Below are positions 1 through 7,543 of a stretch of DNA of 36,813 bases, piece after piece (the first letter of the stretch is position 1; the number at the start of each line of letters is the position of its first letter). The notes beneath the pieces were generated by a model. It worked only from the letters and a program-made list of their open reading frames with translations, did no database searches and was not told the origin of the DNA. Both the position numbers and the translations under genes were made by a program. This DNA comes from Verrucomicrobiota bacterium. Lineage in GTDB: Bacteria; Verrucomicrobiota; Verrucomicrobiia; Limisphaerales; JACPZS01. The DNA lies in NCBI GenBank assembly GCA_016195385.1, contig JACPZS010000193.1, positions 1-36,813 of the forward strand, read 5' to 3'.

Positions 1-1231
1 CTTCGAGTTGGTGCGTCATCAGCCCGCCCATCGTTTCCACTTCGGGCACGAAGCCGAGCGCCGGGTACTCGCGCCGGAAATCGTCCAGCCGCATCGTGCC
101 GTTCACCCGCCAGCGGCCTTCGCCGAGTTTTTCCACGACGAACCCTTCGCTCCGATCTTCACCGGAGATTTTGCCGATCAGTTCTTCCAAGATGTCGCTC
201 ATCGTGACCAGGCCTGCGGTGCCGCCGAATTCATCGAGCACGATGGCGAGCCGGCGGTGCTGCCGCTGCAAACTCTGGAGGAGTTGGAGCAAGTTCATGC
301 TCTCGGGGACGAACGAGGGGAACTCGATCACGTCGGCCAAATCGGCGTGCGGATCGAACAACAACGCCTGTGTATTCAACACGCCGACGATGGTGTCGGG
401 TGTTTCGTCAAACAGCGGCAGCCGGCGATAATGGAATTTGCGCGTGGCCGCGATCATGTCCTCGACGGACAAATCATCGGGGATGCAGGCCATCTGCGCG
501 CGCGGGCGCATGACTTCTTTGACGGTGCGGCGGTCCAGGCTGATGATCTGTAGAATAATCTCCTTCTCCGTGCGGGCGAGCGTGCCTTGCTGGTGGGCCA
601 GTTCCAACAACTCCTGGTATTCGCTGTCCATGAGCGACGGCAACGGTTTGACGGACGGAGACGCCACTGCGCGCAACAGGAAGGCGTTGAGAGTTTGCGC
701 CACGCGCCGCAGCGGACGCGTTGCCGCTCGCAGCCAGAGCATGGGCCGCGCGCAACTCAACGCAAAGTATTCCGGCGCGCGCACCGCAAGCGTTTTGGGA
801 ATCACTTCGCAGCCGATCAAGATCAGTCCGAACAACCCGGCCATGGAGACGACGGTCGGCCAGTTTTGGTGCATCACAAGCCACAAGACGACGGCCACCA
901 GACCGGCGTTGGCGAAGGTGTTTCCCAGCACGATGGTGGCGAGCAAATCCTGCGGCTCCTCCAGCAACTGGCGGACAAGTTGCCCGCGCGAATCAGTCTG
1001 GCCGAATAGCTGGCGGGCCTTCCACGTGCCAAGCGAGAACAGCGCAGACTCCGCCAGCGCAAAGAAAAAACTGACACTGGTGAAGACCAGCATCAAAACT
1101 ACGGCCGCTGTCGGCGTCAGCTCCACACACGAAGTATTGGGCAGGACGGGGCGGGGAAAAAGGCAAAACTCCAATCGATCTATTTCCAGTAACCTGATTG
1201 GGGGCAATTTCGTCGCTCGAATTTTCGCCAT
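1..1231 (-). CDS. HlyC/CorC (CNNM-type) membrane protein with CBS domains, C-terminus cut off
   Basis: Partial gene whose 3' end runs off the window start; about 410 codons are visible. The frame stays open from ATG 1231. Residues about 40-61 form a first membrane helix followed by 'FFFALAESALFSLG', and further hydrophobic segments lead to 'GCEVIPKTLAVRAPEY', which resembles the end of a DUF21/CNNM transmembrane domain. A CBS pair follows: 'PLFDETPDTIVGVLNTQALL' from about residue 272, then 'LAIVLDEFGGTAGLVTMSD'. The last visible part, 'GRWRVNGTMRLDDFRREY', matches the start of a CorC/HlyC C-terminal domain. Family members are inner-membrane proteins linked to Mg2+/Co2+ efflux or membrane integrity; the substrate cannot be read here. 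A GTG start near residue 37, just before the first helix, is also possible. Confidence 0.9.
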   Translation of the reverse strand, partial: MAKIRATKLPPIRLLEIDRLEFCLFPRPVLPNTSCVELTPTAAVVLMLVFTSVSFFFALAESALFSLGTWKARQLFGQTDSRGQLVRQLLEEPQDLLATIVLGNTFANAGLVAVVLWLVMHQNWPTVVSMAGLFGLILIGCEVIPKTLAVRAPEYFALSCARPMLWLRAATRPLRRVAQTLNAFLLRAVASPSVKPLPSLMDSEYQELLELAHQQGTLARTEKEIILQIISLDRRTVKEVMRPRAQMACIPDDLSVEDMIAATRKFHYRRLPLFDETPDTIVGVLNTQALLFDPHADLADVIEFPSFVPESMNLLQLLQSLQRQHRRLAIVLDEFGGTAGLVTMSDILEELIGKISGEDRSEGFVVEKLGEGRWRVNGTMRLDDFRREYPALGFVPEVETMGGLMTHQLE

Positions 1232-1346
1232 AAATTTCCCGTTTTTGCTTGAGTAAATTTCCGCGTTTGTCGATAGTCTGCTCAGTTAAGCGCATGGAAA
1301 ATTTAAGCGGATAAGTTGCGCGTTCTTTGTAAAGCGATTTTGATTT

Positions 1347-1527
1347 AACCCTGCCATGTTCGTGATTTAGAAGCTAAGTCCTTGAACCGTAGTTAAACCA
1401 AAATGGGGCCATCAGCTCTCCCGGCCGCCGACAGGCCTTAACTGGAAGTCGAACGCCGCCATAGCCGGTCCCACCTGTTTCTAAGTAGTTCAAAGGAACT
1501 GTTAACACACGGCATTGCGGCAGGGTT
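1347..1527 (+). ncRNA. ssrS: Candidate 6S RNA
   Basis: No coding sense, but a 181-nt stretch folds by eye like 6S RNA. AACCCTGCC (1347-1355) pairs with GGCAGGGTT (1519-1527). ATG and CGTG (1356-1364) pair with CACG and CAT (1508-1515). AGT-CCTT-GAAC (starting 1378) pairs with GTTC-AAGG-ACT (1488-1500) with single-base bulges. An unpaired central bubble of roughly 15 nt per side follows, then an apical stem closed by TGGGGCC against GGTCCCA. A run of seven T follows the closing stem. Size, closing stem, central bubble and apical hairpin match the RNA polymerase-binding 6S RNA. In many bacteria ssrS lies beside ygfA and/or rarA, and both follow here. Ends are inferred from the pairing; a covariance-model search has not been done. 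Confidence 0.68.
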
Positions 1528-1541
1528 TTTTTGTTTGACGG

Positions 1542-1575
1542 AAGCTCGCCAAACTTGGCGAGCTTTTTTCTTTTT
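1542..1575 (+). terminator. Intrinsic terminator after the 6S candidate
   Basis: AAGCTCGCC and GGCGAGCTT (1542-1565) form a perfect 9-11 bp stem with a very short loop, followed by TTTTTT-C-TTTTT. It lies between the 6S RNA candidate and rarA, so the RNA would be a separate transcript and rarA needs its own promoter in the remaining ~35 bases. Confidence 0.85.
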
Positions 1576-1601
1576 GGAATCGTCCGTGCGCTTGCTATCT
1601 T
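1574..1601 (+). promoter_or_regulatory. Putative rarA promoter giving a near-leaderless mRNA
   Basis: TTGGAA (1574-1579), a 16-bp spacer, then TATCTT (1596-1601), a fair sigma-70-like pair. It is the only room left between the terminator and ATG 1608. The expected start site is at or within one or two bases of the ATG, so translation could be leaderless. No Shine-Dalgarno sequence is visible. Confidence 0.4.
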
Positions 1602-1607
1602 GTTTGC

Positions 1608-2969
1608 ATGGCCCGCGATGACCTGTTCGCCCCTGCACCGCAAAACACCACGGCAATGCCAGCTTCGGAGTTGCCGCCGGCACACGTGCCGCTGGCCGCG
1701 CGCCTGCGCCCGCGAAAGCTCGACGAATATGTCGGCCAGGACCACCTCCTCGCGCCAGGCCAACTCTTGCGCCGGGCCATCGAAGCGGATCGCATCCAGT
1801 CGCTCATCTTCTACGGCCCGCCCGGCACGGGCAAAACTTCGCTTGCGCAAATCATCGCCAATCAGACGCGCTGCAAATTTGAACGCCTCAGCGGCGTGGA
1901 ATCCAACGTCGCCGATATGCGCGCCGTGCTCGCTGCCGCCTCGAACCGGCTCGCGAACAAAGGCCAGCCCACAATCCTGTTCATCGATGAAATCCACCGC
2001 TTCAGCAAATCGCAACAAGATGTGTTGTTGCCGGATGTCGAAAGCGGCGTCGTCCGGCTCATCGGCGCGACGACGCACAATCCGTTTTTCTTTGTCAACT
2101 CGCCGCTCGTCTCACGTTCTCAAATTTTCGAGTTGCGTCCGCTGACGGAAGCCGATTTGACGGCGCTGTTGGAGCGCGCGTTGCAGGACGCGGAACGCGG
2201 GCTGGGCCATCTGAAAATTAAGGCGGACGCAGTGGCGTTGGCGCATCTCGCCAGGCTGGCCGACGGCGACGCGCGCAAGGCACTCAACTCATTGGAAATC
2301 GCCGCGCTGACCACGCCGCCGGGCGATGACGGTTTCATCCACATCGATCTCGCCGTAGCCGAACAAAGCATCCAGAAGAAAGCGATCGTTTACGACGGCG
2401 ACGGCGACGCCCATTACGACACGATTTCGGCGTTCATCAAGTCGATGCGCGGCAGCGATCCGGACGCGGCCTTGTATTGGCTGGCTAAGATGATTCACGC
2501 TGGCGAAGATCCGCGCTTCATCACACGCCGCATCGTCATTTGCGCCGCCGAGGATGTGGGCTTGGCGGATCCGATGGCGCTGGTGCTGGCGCAGGCGGCG
2601 CATCAAGCCGCGGAATTCATCGGCTGGCCGGAAGCGCGGATTCCCCTCGCCGAGGCGACCATCTACATCGCCACGGCTGCAAAGAGCAACAGTAGTATTG
2701 TCTCGATTGATGCCGCGCTGGCGGACGTCCGCTCCGGACGCACGCTGGCTGTACCGGAGCACTTGCGGGACGCGCACTACGCGGGCGCACAACGGCTTGG
2801 CCACGGCGCAGGTTACCAGTATTCGCATGACCATTCCGACCATTTTGTGCCGCAGGATTATTTGACGGAGGCCCGTCGTTACTACGAACCGACGGAGCAA
2901 GGCGTCGAAAAAAAAATCAAAGAACGCCTGGAGAAATGGCGGGCGTTGCGAGTTGCGGCCAAAAAATAA
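1608..2969 (+). CDS. rarA: Replication-associated recombination protein A (AAA+ ATPase)
   Basis: 453 residues, the usual length for RarA/MgsA/WRNIP1. This is a clamp-loader-like AAA+ ATPase that acts at stalled replication forks in the cytoplasm. The N-terminus has 'PLAARLRPRKLDEYVGQDHL', typical of clamp-loader relatives. Walker A is GPPGTGKT (70-77), Walker B is 'ILFIDEIHRF' with D127/E128, and sensor 1 is 'RLIGATTHNP'. The C-terminal half ('SAFIKSMRGSDPDAALYWLA', 'RRIVICAAEDVGLADP', 'QDYLTEARRYYEPTEQGVE') is the family's tetramerisation and helical region. It is first in an operon with the cyclo-ligase gene (20-bp gap) and rny. Confidence 0.97.
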   Translation: MARDDLFAPAPQNTTAMPASELPPAHVPLAARLRPRKLDEYVGQDHLLAPGQLLRRAIEADRIQSLIFYGPPGTGKTSLAQIIANQTRCKFERLSGVESNVADMRAVLAAASNRLANKGQPTILFIDEIHRFSKSQQDVLLPDVESGVVRLIGATTHNPFFFVNSPLVSRSQIFELRPLTEADLTALLERALQDAERGLGHLKIKADAVALAHLARLADGDARKALNSLEIAALTTPPGDDGFIHIDLAVAEQSIQKKAIVYDGDGDAHYDTISAFIKSMRGSDPDAALYWLAKMIHAGEDPRFITRRIVICAAEDVGLADPMALVLAQAAHQAAEFIGWPEARIPLAEATIYIATAAKSNSSIVSIDAALADVRSGRTLAVPEHLRDAHYAGAQRLGHGAGYQYSHDHSDHFVPQDYLTEARRYYEPTEQGVEKKIKERLEKWRALRVAAKK

Positions 2970-2989
2970 ACCGGCGAATTTCAGTTCCG

Positions 2990-3598
2990 ATGGAAACGAA
3001 TCGCAACGAATCGATCTCAGTTTTGAAGGCGGCGCTCCGCTCACGAATTAAGGAAATCATCCGGGCAGTTCCGTTGGCCGAACGCGCGTCCATGTCGCGG
3101 CAAGCGTGCGCGCAGTTGGAGCATCTGACAGTCTGGCGCGACGCAGGCACCATTTTGTTTTATGCGCCGCTGGCCGACGAAGTGGACATTTGGCCTCTGA
3201 TTGAAGCTGCGTTTGCAAAAGGCAAAAAAGTCGCCTTGCCTCGATTTGTTCCGGTGCGGGGCGCGTACGAAGCGAATCGTGTTGCCGATCTGAACCTTGA
3301 CATTCATGCGGGCAAATTTGGTGTGCGTGAGCCAGCCGCTCATTGCCCGGATGTGCCATTAAACCAACTGGACTTGGTGCTGGTGCCTGGGGTAGCCTTT
3401 GCCGTGGACGGACGCCGGCTCGGTCGGGGGCAGGGGTTTTATGACCGGTTGCTGGCGGATGTTCGCGGCGCCAAATGCGGGATGGCTTTCGAGCAGCAAG
3501 TCGTGCTCGAAATCCCCGCGGAGCCGCATGACCAAATGGTGGACTATTTAGTAACGCCGATGCGCTGGGTGGCGGTAGGCCCGGTCGCAGCCAAATGA
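2990..3598 (+). CDS. ygfA: 5-formyltetrahydrofolate cyclo-ligase
   Basis: 202 residues from ATG 2990, a normal length. An in-frame ATG at 2936 lies inside rarA and only adds an unrelated N-terminal tail, so it was not chosen. The enzyme converts 5-formyl-THF to 5,10-methenyl-THF with ATP, returning the folate storage form to one-carbon metabolism. The diagnostic ATP/folate-binding motif 'GRGQGFYDRLL' is at about 145-155, preceded by 'LDLVLVPGVAFAVDGRRLG'. The N-terminus 'LKAALRSRIKEIIRAVPLAE' is family-like. The stop codon overlaps the RNase Y start (ATGA), so translation is probably coupled. The 6S RNA candidate lies upstream of rarA; in proteobacteria ygfA directly follows 6S RNA. Confidence 0.95.
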   Translation: METNRNESISVLKAALRSRIKEIIRAVPLAERASMSRQACAQLEHLTVWRDAGTILFYAPLADEVDIWPLIEAAFAKGKKVALPRFVPVRGAYEANRVADLNLDIHAGKFGVREPAAHCPDVPLNQLDLVLVPGVAFAVDGRRLGRGQGFYDRLLADVRGAKCGMAFEQQVVLEIPAEPHDQMVDYLVTPMRWVAVGPVAAK

Positions 3599-5163
3599 TG
3601 CTTTTGATTTCAAACAATTATCTGGAGGGAACCGGACTGGTGTTGGGAGGAGTGGCGTTGGGGTTCAGTTTTTTTCTCTGGAAGGAACGGAAGATTCGCG
3701 CCGCGCTCGCGGAACATGAGCAACTCCTGCGTGAAAACGCGCGCAAAGATGCCGAAACACTCCAGCGCGACGTGCGCCTTGCGGCCAATGATGAGATTAA
3801 CAAGCTGCGCGAGCAGACCGAACATCAACTCGACAAACGCCGCCGGGAAATCGAAGCCGCCGAGGACCGCTTGGCGCAACGTGAGAGTTTAATCAATCGC
3901 CAGTTGGAAGGCTTGGTCGAGGAGGAAAAAACGCTGCGGAGCCAGCAAACTCAACTGCAACAACAAAGCGCGGCGCTGGATGCGGAGCGTGCGGCGCTGG
4001 CCCGCACCAATCAGCTCCGCAAAGACGAATTGGCGCGCATCGCCCACTTGTCCGTCGAGGAAGCCCGGCGGCTGTTGATGAAAGGCGTCGAGGAGGATTC
4101 CTGGCGCGATGCGGCCAACCTCTCCCGCCGCATTATTGATGACGCCAGGCTCAAGGCCGAAGATCAGGCGCGCCGCATCCTGTCCATCGCGCTGCAACGC
4201 TACGCCGGCGATTACACCTTCGAGACGACCACCGCCACCATCAGTTTGAACGGCGACGACATCAAAGGTCGCATCATCGGGCGCGAGGGCCGGAACATCC
4301 GCTCGTTTGAGGCGGCCACGGGCGTCACGGTGTTGATCGATGATACACCCAACGCGGTCGTGCTCTCCGGATTTGATCCGGTGCGCCGTGAAATCGCGCG
4401 CGAATCAATGCAGCGGCTGATTCTCGACGGCCGCATTCATCCGACGCGCATCGAGGAAATCGTCGCAAAGGTCAAAGCGGAGATGGACGAAACAATTTTA
4501 CGCGCGGGTGAAGAAGCGGTCTTTAAAGTTGGTTTGCCGCCGGTTCACCTCGACATCGCCAAACTGCTCGGCCGGCTGCGCTTCCGGCACAGTTTTTCGC
4601 AGAATGTTCTGGATCACTCCATCGAAGTGGCGCACTTGACCGGCTTGATGGCGGCGGAACTTGGACTCGACATTCATCTAGCCAAGCGGGCTGGGCTGCT
4701 GCATGACATCGGCAAGGCGATGAATCACGAAATCGAGGGCGCGCACGCGATCATCGGCGCGGATTTCCTGAAGCGCTACGGCGAGGCCGATGAAGTCATT
4801 GACGGCGTCGCGTCGCATCACGACGAAGTGCCGCACGTTGGACCGTGGGGCATCCTCGTCAGCGCCGCCGACGCGATCAGCGCGTCACGTCCCGGTGCCC
4901 GCTCGGAAACGATGACGACGTATCTCAAACGACTCGAGCACCTGGAAAAGATCGGCGCCTCGTTCCCGGGAGTGGAAAAATGTTTTGCGATCCAAGCCGG
5001 GCGCGAGTTGCGGGTCATGGTGCAACCAGACCTGCTGAATGACGAGCAGGCCTACGCGCTTGCGCGCAATGTGGCGCGAAAGATCGAGGAGGACTTGCAG
5101 TATCCCGGACAGATCCGCGTCACGGTCGTGCGTGAGACGCGTTGTGTGGAATTCGCAAAATAA
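3595..5163 (+). CDS. rny: Ribonuclease Y
   Basis: 522 residues, the standard length. RNase Y is a membrane-anchored endoribonuclease that starts decay of many mRNAs. Domains in order: an N-terminal helix around residues 9-25 ('GTGLVLGGVALGFSFFLW'); a long charged coiled coil to about 150; a KH domain with GRIIGREGRN at 225-234; an HD domain with 'RHSFSQNVLDHSIEVAHL' and the HD pair at 370-371 in 'GLLHDIGKAM'; and a conserved C-terminus 'QYPGQIRVTVVRE'. Start ATG 3595 overlaps the cyclo-ligase stop; a second ATG follows directly at 3598. It is last in the rarA operon and converges on the small lipoprotein gene. No clear terminator is seen in the 38-bp gap. Confidence 0.97.
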   Translation: MMLLISNNYLEGTGLVLGGVALGFSFFLWKERKIRAALAEHEQLLRENARKDAETLQRDVRLAANDEINKLREQTEHQLDKRRREIEAAEDRLAQRESLINRQLEGLVEEEKTLRSQQTQLQQQSAALDAERAALARTNQLRKDELARIAHLSVEEARRLLMKGVEEDSWRDAANLSRRIIDDARLKAEDQARRILSIALQRYAGDYTFETTTATISLNGDDIKGRIIGREGRNIRSFEAATGVTVLIDDTPNAVVLSGFDPVRREIARESMQRLILDGRIHPTRIEEIVAKVKAEMDETILRAGEEAVFKVGLPPVHLDIAKLLGRLRFRHSFSQNVLDHSIEVAHLTGLMAAELGLDIHLAKRAGLLHDIGKAMNHEIEGAHAIIGADFLKRYGEADEVIDGVASHHDEVPHVGPWGILVSAADAISASRPGARSETMTTYLKRLEHLEKIGASFPGVEKCFAIQAGRELRVMVQPDLLNDEQAYALARNVARKIEEDLQYPGQIRVTVVRETRCVEFAK

Positions 5164-5201
5164 GAGGCTGAACGGGGCAGGGGAGACAACCGCAAAGTCG
5201 A

Positions 5202-5378
5202 TTAACGTCCTTCGTACAAACCGCTCGGCAAGCCGTTTTCCCACGTCTTGGGAGTGTTCCACGGCCGCGCGGAAAGATTATCCGGATCGTCCGTCGCGCA
5301 GCCGATCAAGACGAAGGCGATGGCTCCCAACAAGAGTGCGAAGGCGATTCGCGGGCTAGCGAGCGGTGACCGCTTCAT
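5202..5378 (-). CDS. Tiny lipoprotein of unknown function
   Basis: 58 residues from ATG 5378. 'MKRSPLASPRIAFALLLGA' is a lipoprotein signal peptide with basic start and hydrophobic core, and 'LIGC' is the lipobox. The mature part is only ~32 residues, Pro/Trp-rich: 'RPWNTPKTWENGLPSG' then 'LYEGR'. An in-frame upstream ATG at 5414 would spoil the signal peptide. It overlaps the end of the upstream coiled-coil gene by 23 bp, so the two are likely co-translated. The function is not recognised. From memory, similar short lipoproteins with an RPWN-P-WE-G pattern occur in other verrucomicrobial genomes, but this was not checked. Confidence 0.7.
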   Translation of the reverse strand: MKRSPLASPRIAFALLLGAIAFVLIGCATDDPDNLSARPWNTPKTWENGLPSGLYEGR

Positions 5379-6126
5379 AGCTGGAAAAGACGGTGTCGCC
5401 TTCCTTGACTTCAAGCTGCTTCGTGCCGGAGATGACGTTGGCGATGGATTGATTGGCCTCAGTACGCTGCACTTTGAGTTTGGCTACGAGCTTTCCGTCG
5501 CGTGTGACGGTGAGCTTGCCTCGCTCTTGAACGTCCTGATTTTTGCCGATGTTCAGCACGACGAAATCATACTGATTGTCCACCGCCACGATTTTGCCTT
5601 TGAGATTCTCGGGGAGCTTCACTTCTTTCTCCGCGCCTTTGAATTTGTCCAACTCTGCCTGGGCGATCGTGAGGTTTCTGGATAAAACTTTTTTCTCCTC
5701 GATCATAACGTCCCGCTCCTCGATGGTCTTTCGCAACAAATCTTTGGTAGCTTTCACCTGCTCGACGGGAAGACCAATTGCCAGCCAGGCTGCCAAAGAT
5801 TGCTGTGCGCTGATTTTGTCCTGGTCCGATTTCGCGAGCCGGCCGTCCAGATCGTTGGCGCGTTTCTCCTGCTCGTTCGCGCGGGAGGCAGTCGCCTTCA
5901 AAGTTTCCTGGGTCGAGGCCAGTTCGGTCCTGGCTTTGTCGGCGGCGGCTTTGGCGTCTTTGGCTTCCTTGGTCGCTTTGGCTGAGGCAGCGTTGGCAGC
6001 TTCCTTCTGCTTGTTGGCGTCATCGCGTTCGCCGGTGATCGTCTTAAGCTTCTCGCCCGTCTGGTAAACGCCAAATAGGCCAGCCAAGCCAGCCAGCACC
6101 GCGATGATCAAAAATATTCGCAACAT
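5356..6126 (-). CDS. Membrane-anchored coiled-coil protein of unknown function
   Basis: 256 residues. One N-terminal membrane helix ('MLRIFLIIAVLAGLAGLFGV') is followed by a long Ala/Lys/Glu/Asp-rich coiled coil (about 25-175). A compact C-terminal part of about 80 residues ('GKIVAVDNQYDFVVLNIGKN', 'RGKLTVTRDGKLVAKLKVQR', 'SGTKQLEVKEGDTVFSSYE') reads like a small beta-rich domain outside the membrane. No catalytic motif is seen. It may be a scaffold or envelope protein; the C-terminal part is loosely reminiscent of MreC-like beta domains but is not assigned. A promoter-like TTGACA/TAGCGT pair precedes it, and the lipoprotein gene follows with overlap. Confidence 0.85.
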   Translation of the reverse strand: MLRIFLIIAVLAGLAGLFGVYQTGEKLKTITGERDDANKQKEAANAASAKATKEAKDAKAAADKARTELASTQETLKATASRANEQEKRANDLDGRLAKSDQDKISAQQSLAAWLAIGLPVEQVKATKDLLRKTIEERDVMIEEKKVLSRNLTIAQAELDKFKGAEKEVKLPENLKGKIVAVDNQYDFVVLNIGKNQDVQERGKLTVTRDGKLVAKLKVQRTEANQSIANVISGTKQLEVKEGDTVFSSYEAVTAR

Positions 6127-6155
6127 GGTCTTAAAATCAGGTTAAATGCGGCGTT

Positions 6156-6184
6156 ACGCTAGACATTCACTCAGGGAGTGTCAA
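6156..6184 (-). promoter_or_regulatory. Putative sigma-70-type promoter for the coiled-coil/lipoprotein pair
   Basis: On the minus strand, a perfect TTGACA (6184-6179), a 17-bp spacer, then TAGCGT (6161-6156). The -10 is weak (3/6). It is placed about 25-30 bp upstream of ATG 6126 and separates this pair from the DUF4340 gene upstream. Confidence 0.45.
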
Positions 6185-6316
6185 TGACCGCTTTCGGAAA
6201 ATCAGAAATCGTTCACGTCCATTGCGGATTTTTTGATTCGTGAAGAGACTCTAACGCGCAATTGTTCACTCGGAGGAATTTGACCGTGCTGGCCCACCTG
6301 GCTCACGCAGTCGTCG

Positions 6317-7543
6317 CTACTTCTTTTCGTCTTCGTCCTTGTCGTCCGCAGTCGGATCATCTTTCTTTGCCGCCGGATCACCCGGTTTGGCCTCGGCTTT
6401 CTTTTCCGCCATTAAATCTTTCCGGTCTTTCAGCAAAGCATCAACGGTCCACTTTGAAATCTGGAATGTCCATTTTTCGTACGCCTTTTCCTTGTCGAAC
6501 TTTTCCTTTTGCTTGGCGGTCTTCTCGTTGAATTCTTTGTCGAGCTTGGCTTTGTCCTCCGGCTTTTCCTCTTTGCCGGGCGTGCGCTCTTTCGCGATGT
6601 CCGCGGCCACGGCGACGTTGATGAAATAATTTTCATCACCGCCGTGCTTGCCAACCTTCACGGTGTAAACGGATTTATCAAACGTTTCAATCGTGGCCAC
6701 GGTCGGCTGGTCGAAGCCGAGATCCTCGGGTTTCGCGTCGGGCGCGACCACGTCGTTGAAACTCGGCGACGACAACGCGTAGTTGAGTCCGGAAACTTTG
6801 CCTTTGTCGAAATCTTCGCCTTCCTTTTTGTCGGCGAGTTGCCAGTCCCCAGTTTCGGTTTCGCGCGAAACTTTCCAACTGTTCGTCGCGACCGGCGACG
6901 CAATCGCCACCGATTTTATTTTCTCAACCTTGATGAAGTCCTTATTCAGCCATTGGTCGGGCTTGGGTTCGACATTGGAGAGCGGGTCGGAAACAACCGC
7001 CACGCCTTGTGCGCCATCACCAACGAGGACGTAGCGTCCATCGGGCCAGTCGCCGCCCCCGCCGCCAAACGGCGAACTGTCCTGCTGTTGCGACTGCTTG
7101 ACGTGCTTTTTCCCGAGCAGCATCGACTTGATCGCTTTCCCGCTTTTGTCTTTGAACTCGACTTGCGTTGGCGCGTTCGAGCCTTTGTCGCCTTTCACCA
7201 ACTCCAGCCGGCTAAACTGACTCGCCCCAACCTTGACGCTTTGCACGACTTTCAGTTCGGAAGCTTTGCGGACAAATTCACTAATCTCGCCGAAGTTCGC
7301 CGGATAGTTGAAGCGTTCCTTCACTTTCCAAACGTCATCCTGTTTCACCAGGTTCACTTCATTCGTGCCGTGTTGAATCGTGACTTGCGCTACATCATTG
7401 ACGAGAAATTCGCCCAGCAGTTTTTTGCCCAAGGTCTGGTCCGAGGATTTGTAGGAGGCGTCCTGGTTTTTGTATAAATAAAGCCCGAGGCCGCCGATGA
7501 TGACACCGATAAAAAGTACGATGGAGAATTGCTTGCTGTTCAT
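6317..7543 (-). CDS. DUF4340 domain protein of the GldG-like ABC operon
   Basis: 408 residues. One N-terminal membrane helix ('FSIVLFIGVIIGGLGLYLY') is followed by a large extracytoplasmic part of DUF4340 type: 'LVNDVAQVTIQHGTNEVNLV', 'DDVWKVKERFNYPANFGEIS', 'RLELVKGDKGSNAPTQVEFK'. A Gly-rich loop (SPFGGGGGDWPDGRYVLVGD) lies mid-protein. The C-terminus is a very charged low-complexity Lys/Asp/Glu tail from about residue 320 on. DUF4340 proteins are commonly encoded right after the auxiliary gene of ABC-2-type transporters related to GldA/F/G. Its ATG overlaps the stop of the GldG-like gene (ATGA), so it is last in a four-gene operon. Its biochemical role is unknown. Confidence 0.9.
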   Translation of the reverse strand: MNSKQFSIVLFIGVIIGGLGLYLYKNQDASYKSSDQTLGKKLLGEFLVNDVAQVTIQHGTNEVNLVKQDDVWKVKERFNYPANFGEISEFVRKASELKVVQSVKVGASQFSRLELVKGDKGSNAPTQVEFKDKSGKAIKSMLLGKKHVKQSQQQDSSPFGGGGGDWPDGRYVLVGDGAQGVAVVSDPLSNVEPKPDQWLNKDFIKVEKIKSVAIASPVATNSWKVSRETETGDWQLADKKEGEDFDKGKVSGLNYALSSPSFNDVVAPDAKPEDLGFDQPTVATIETFDKSVYTVKVGKHGGDENYFINVAVAADIAKERTPGKEEKPEDKAKLDKEFNEKTAKQKEKFDKEKAYEKWTFQISKWTVDALLKDRKDLMAEKKAEAKPGDPAAKKDDPTADDKDEDEKK

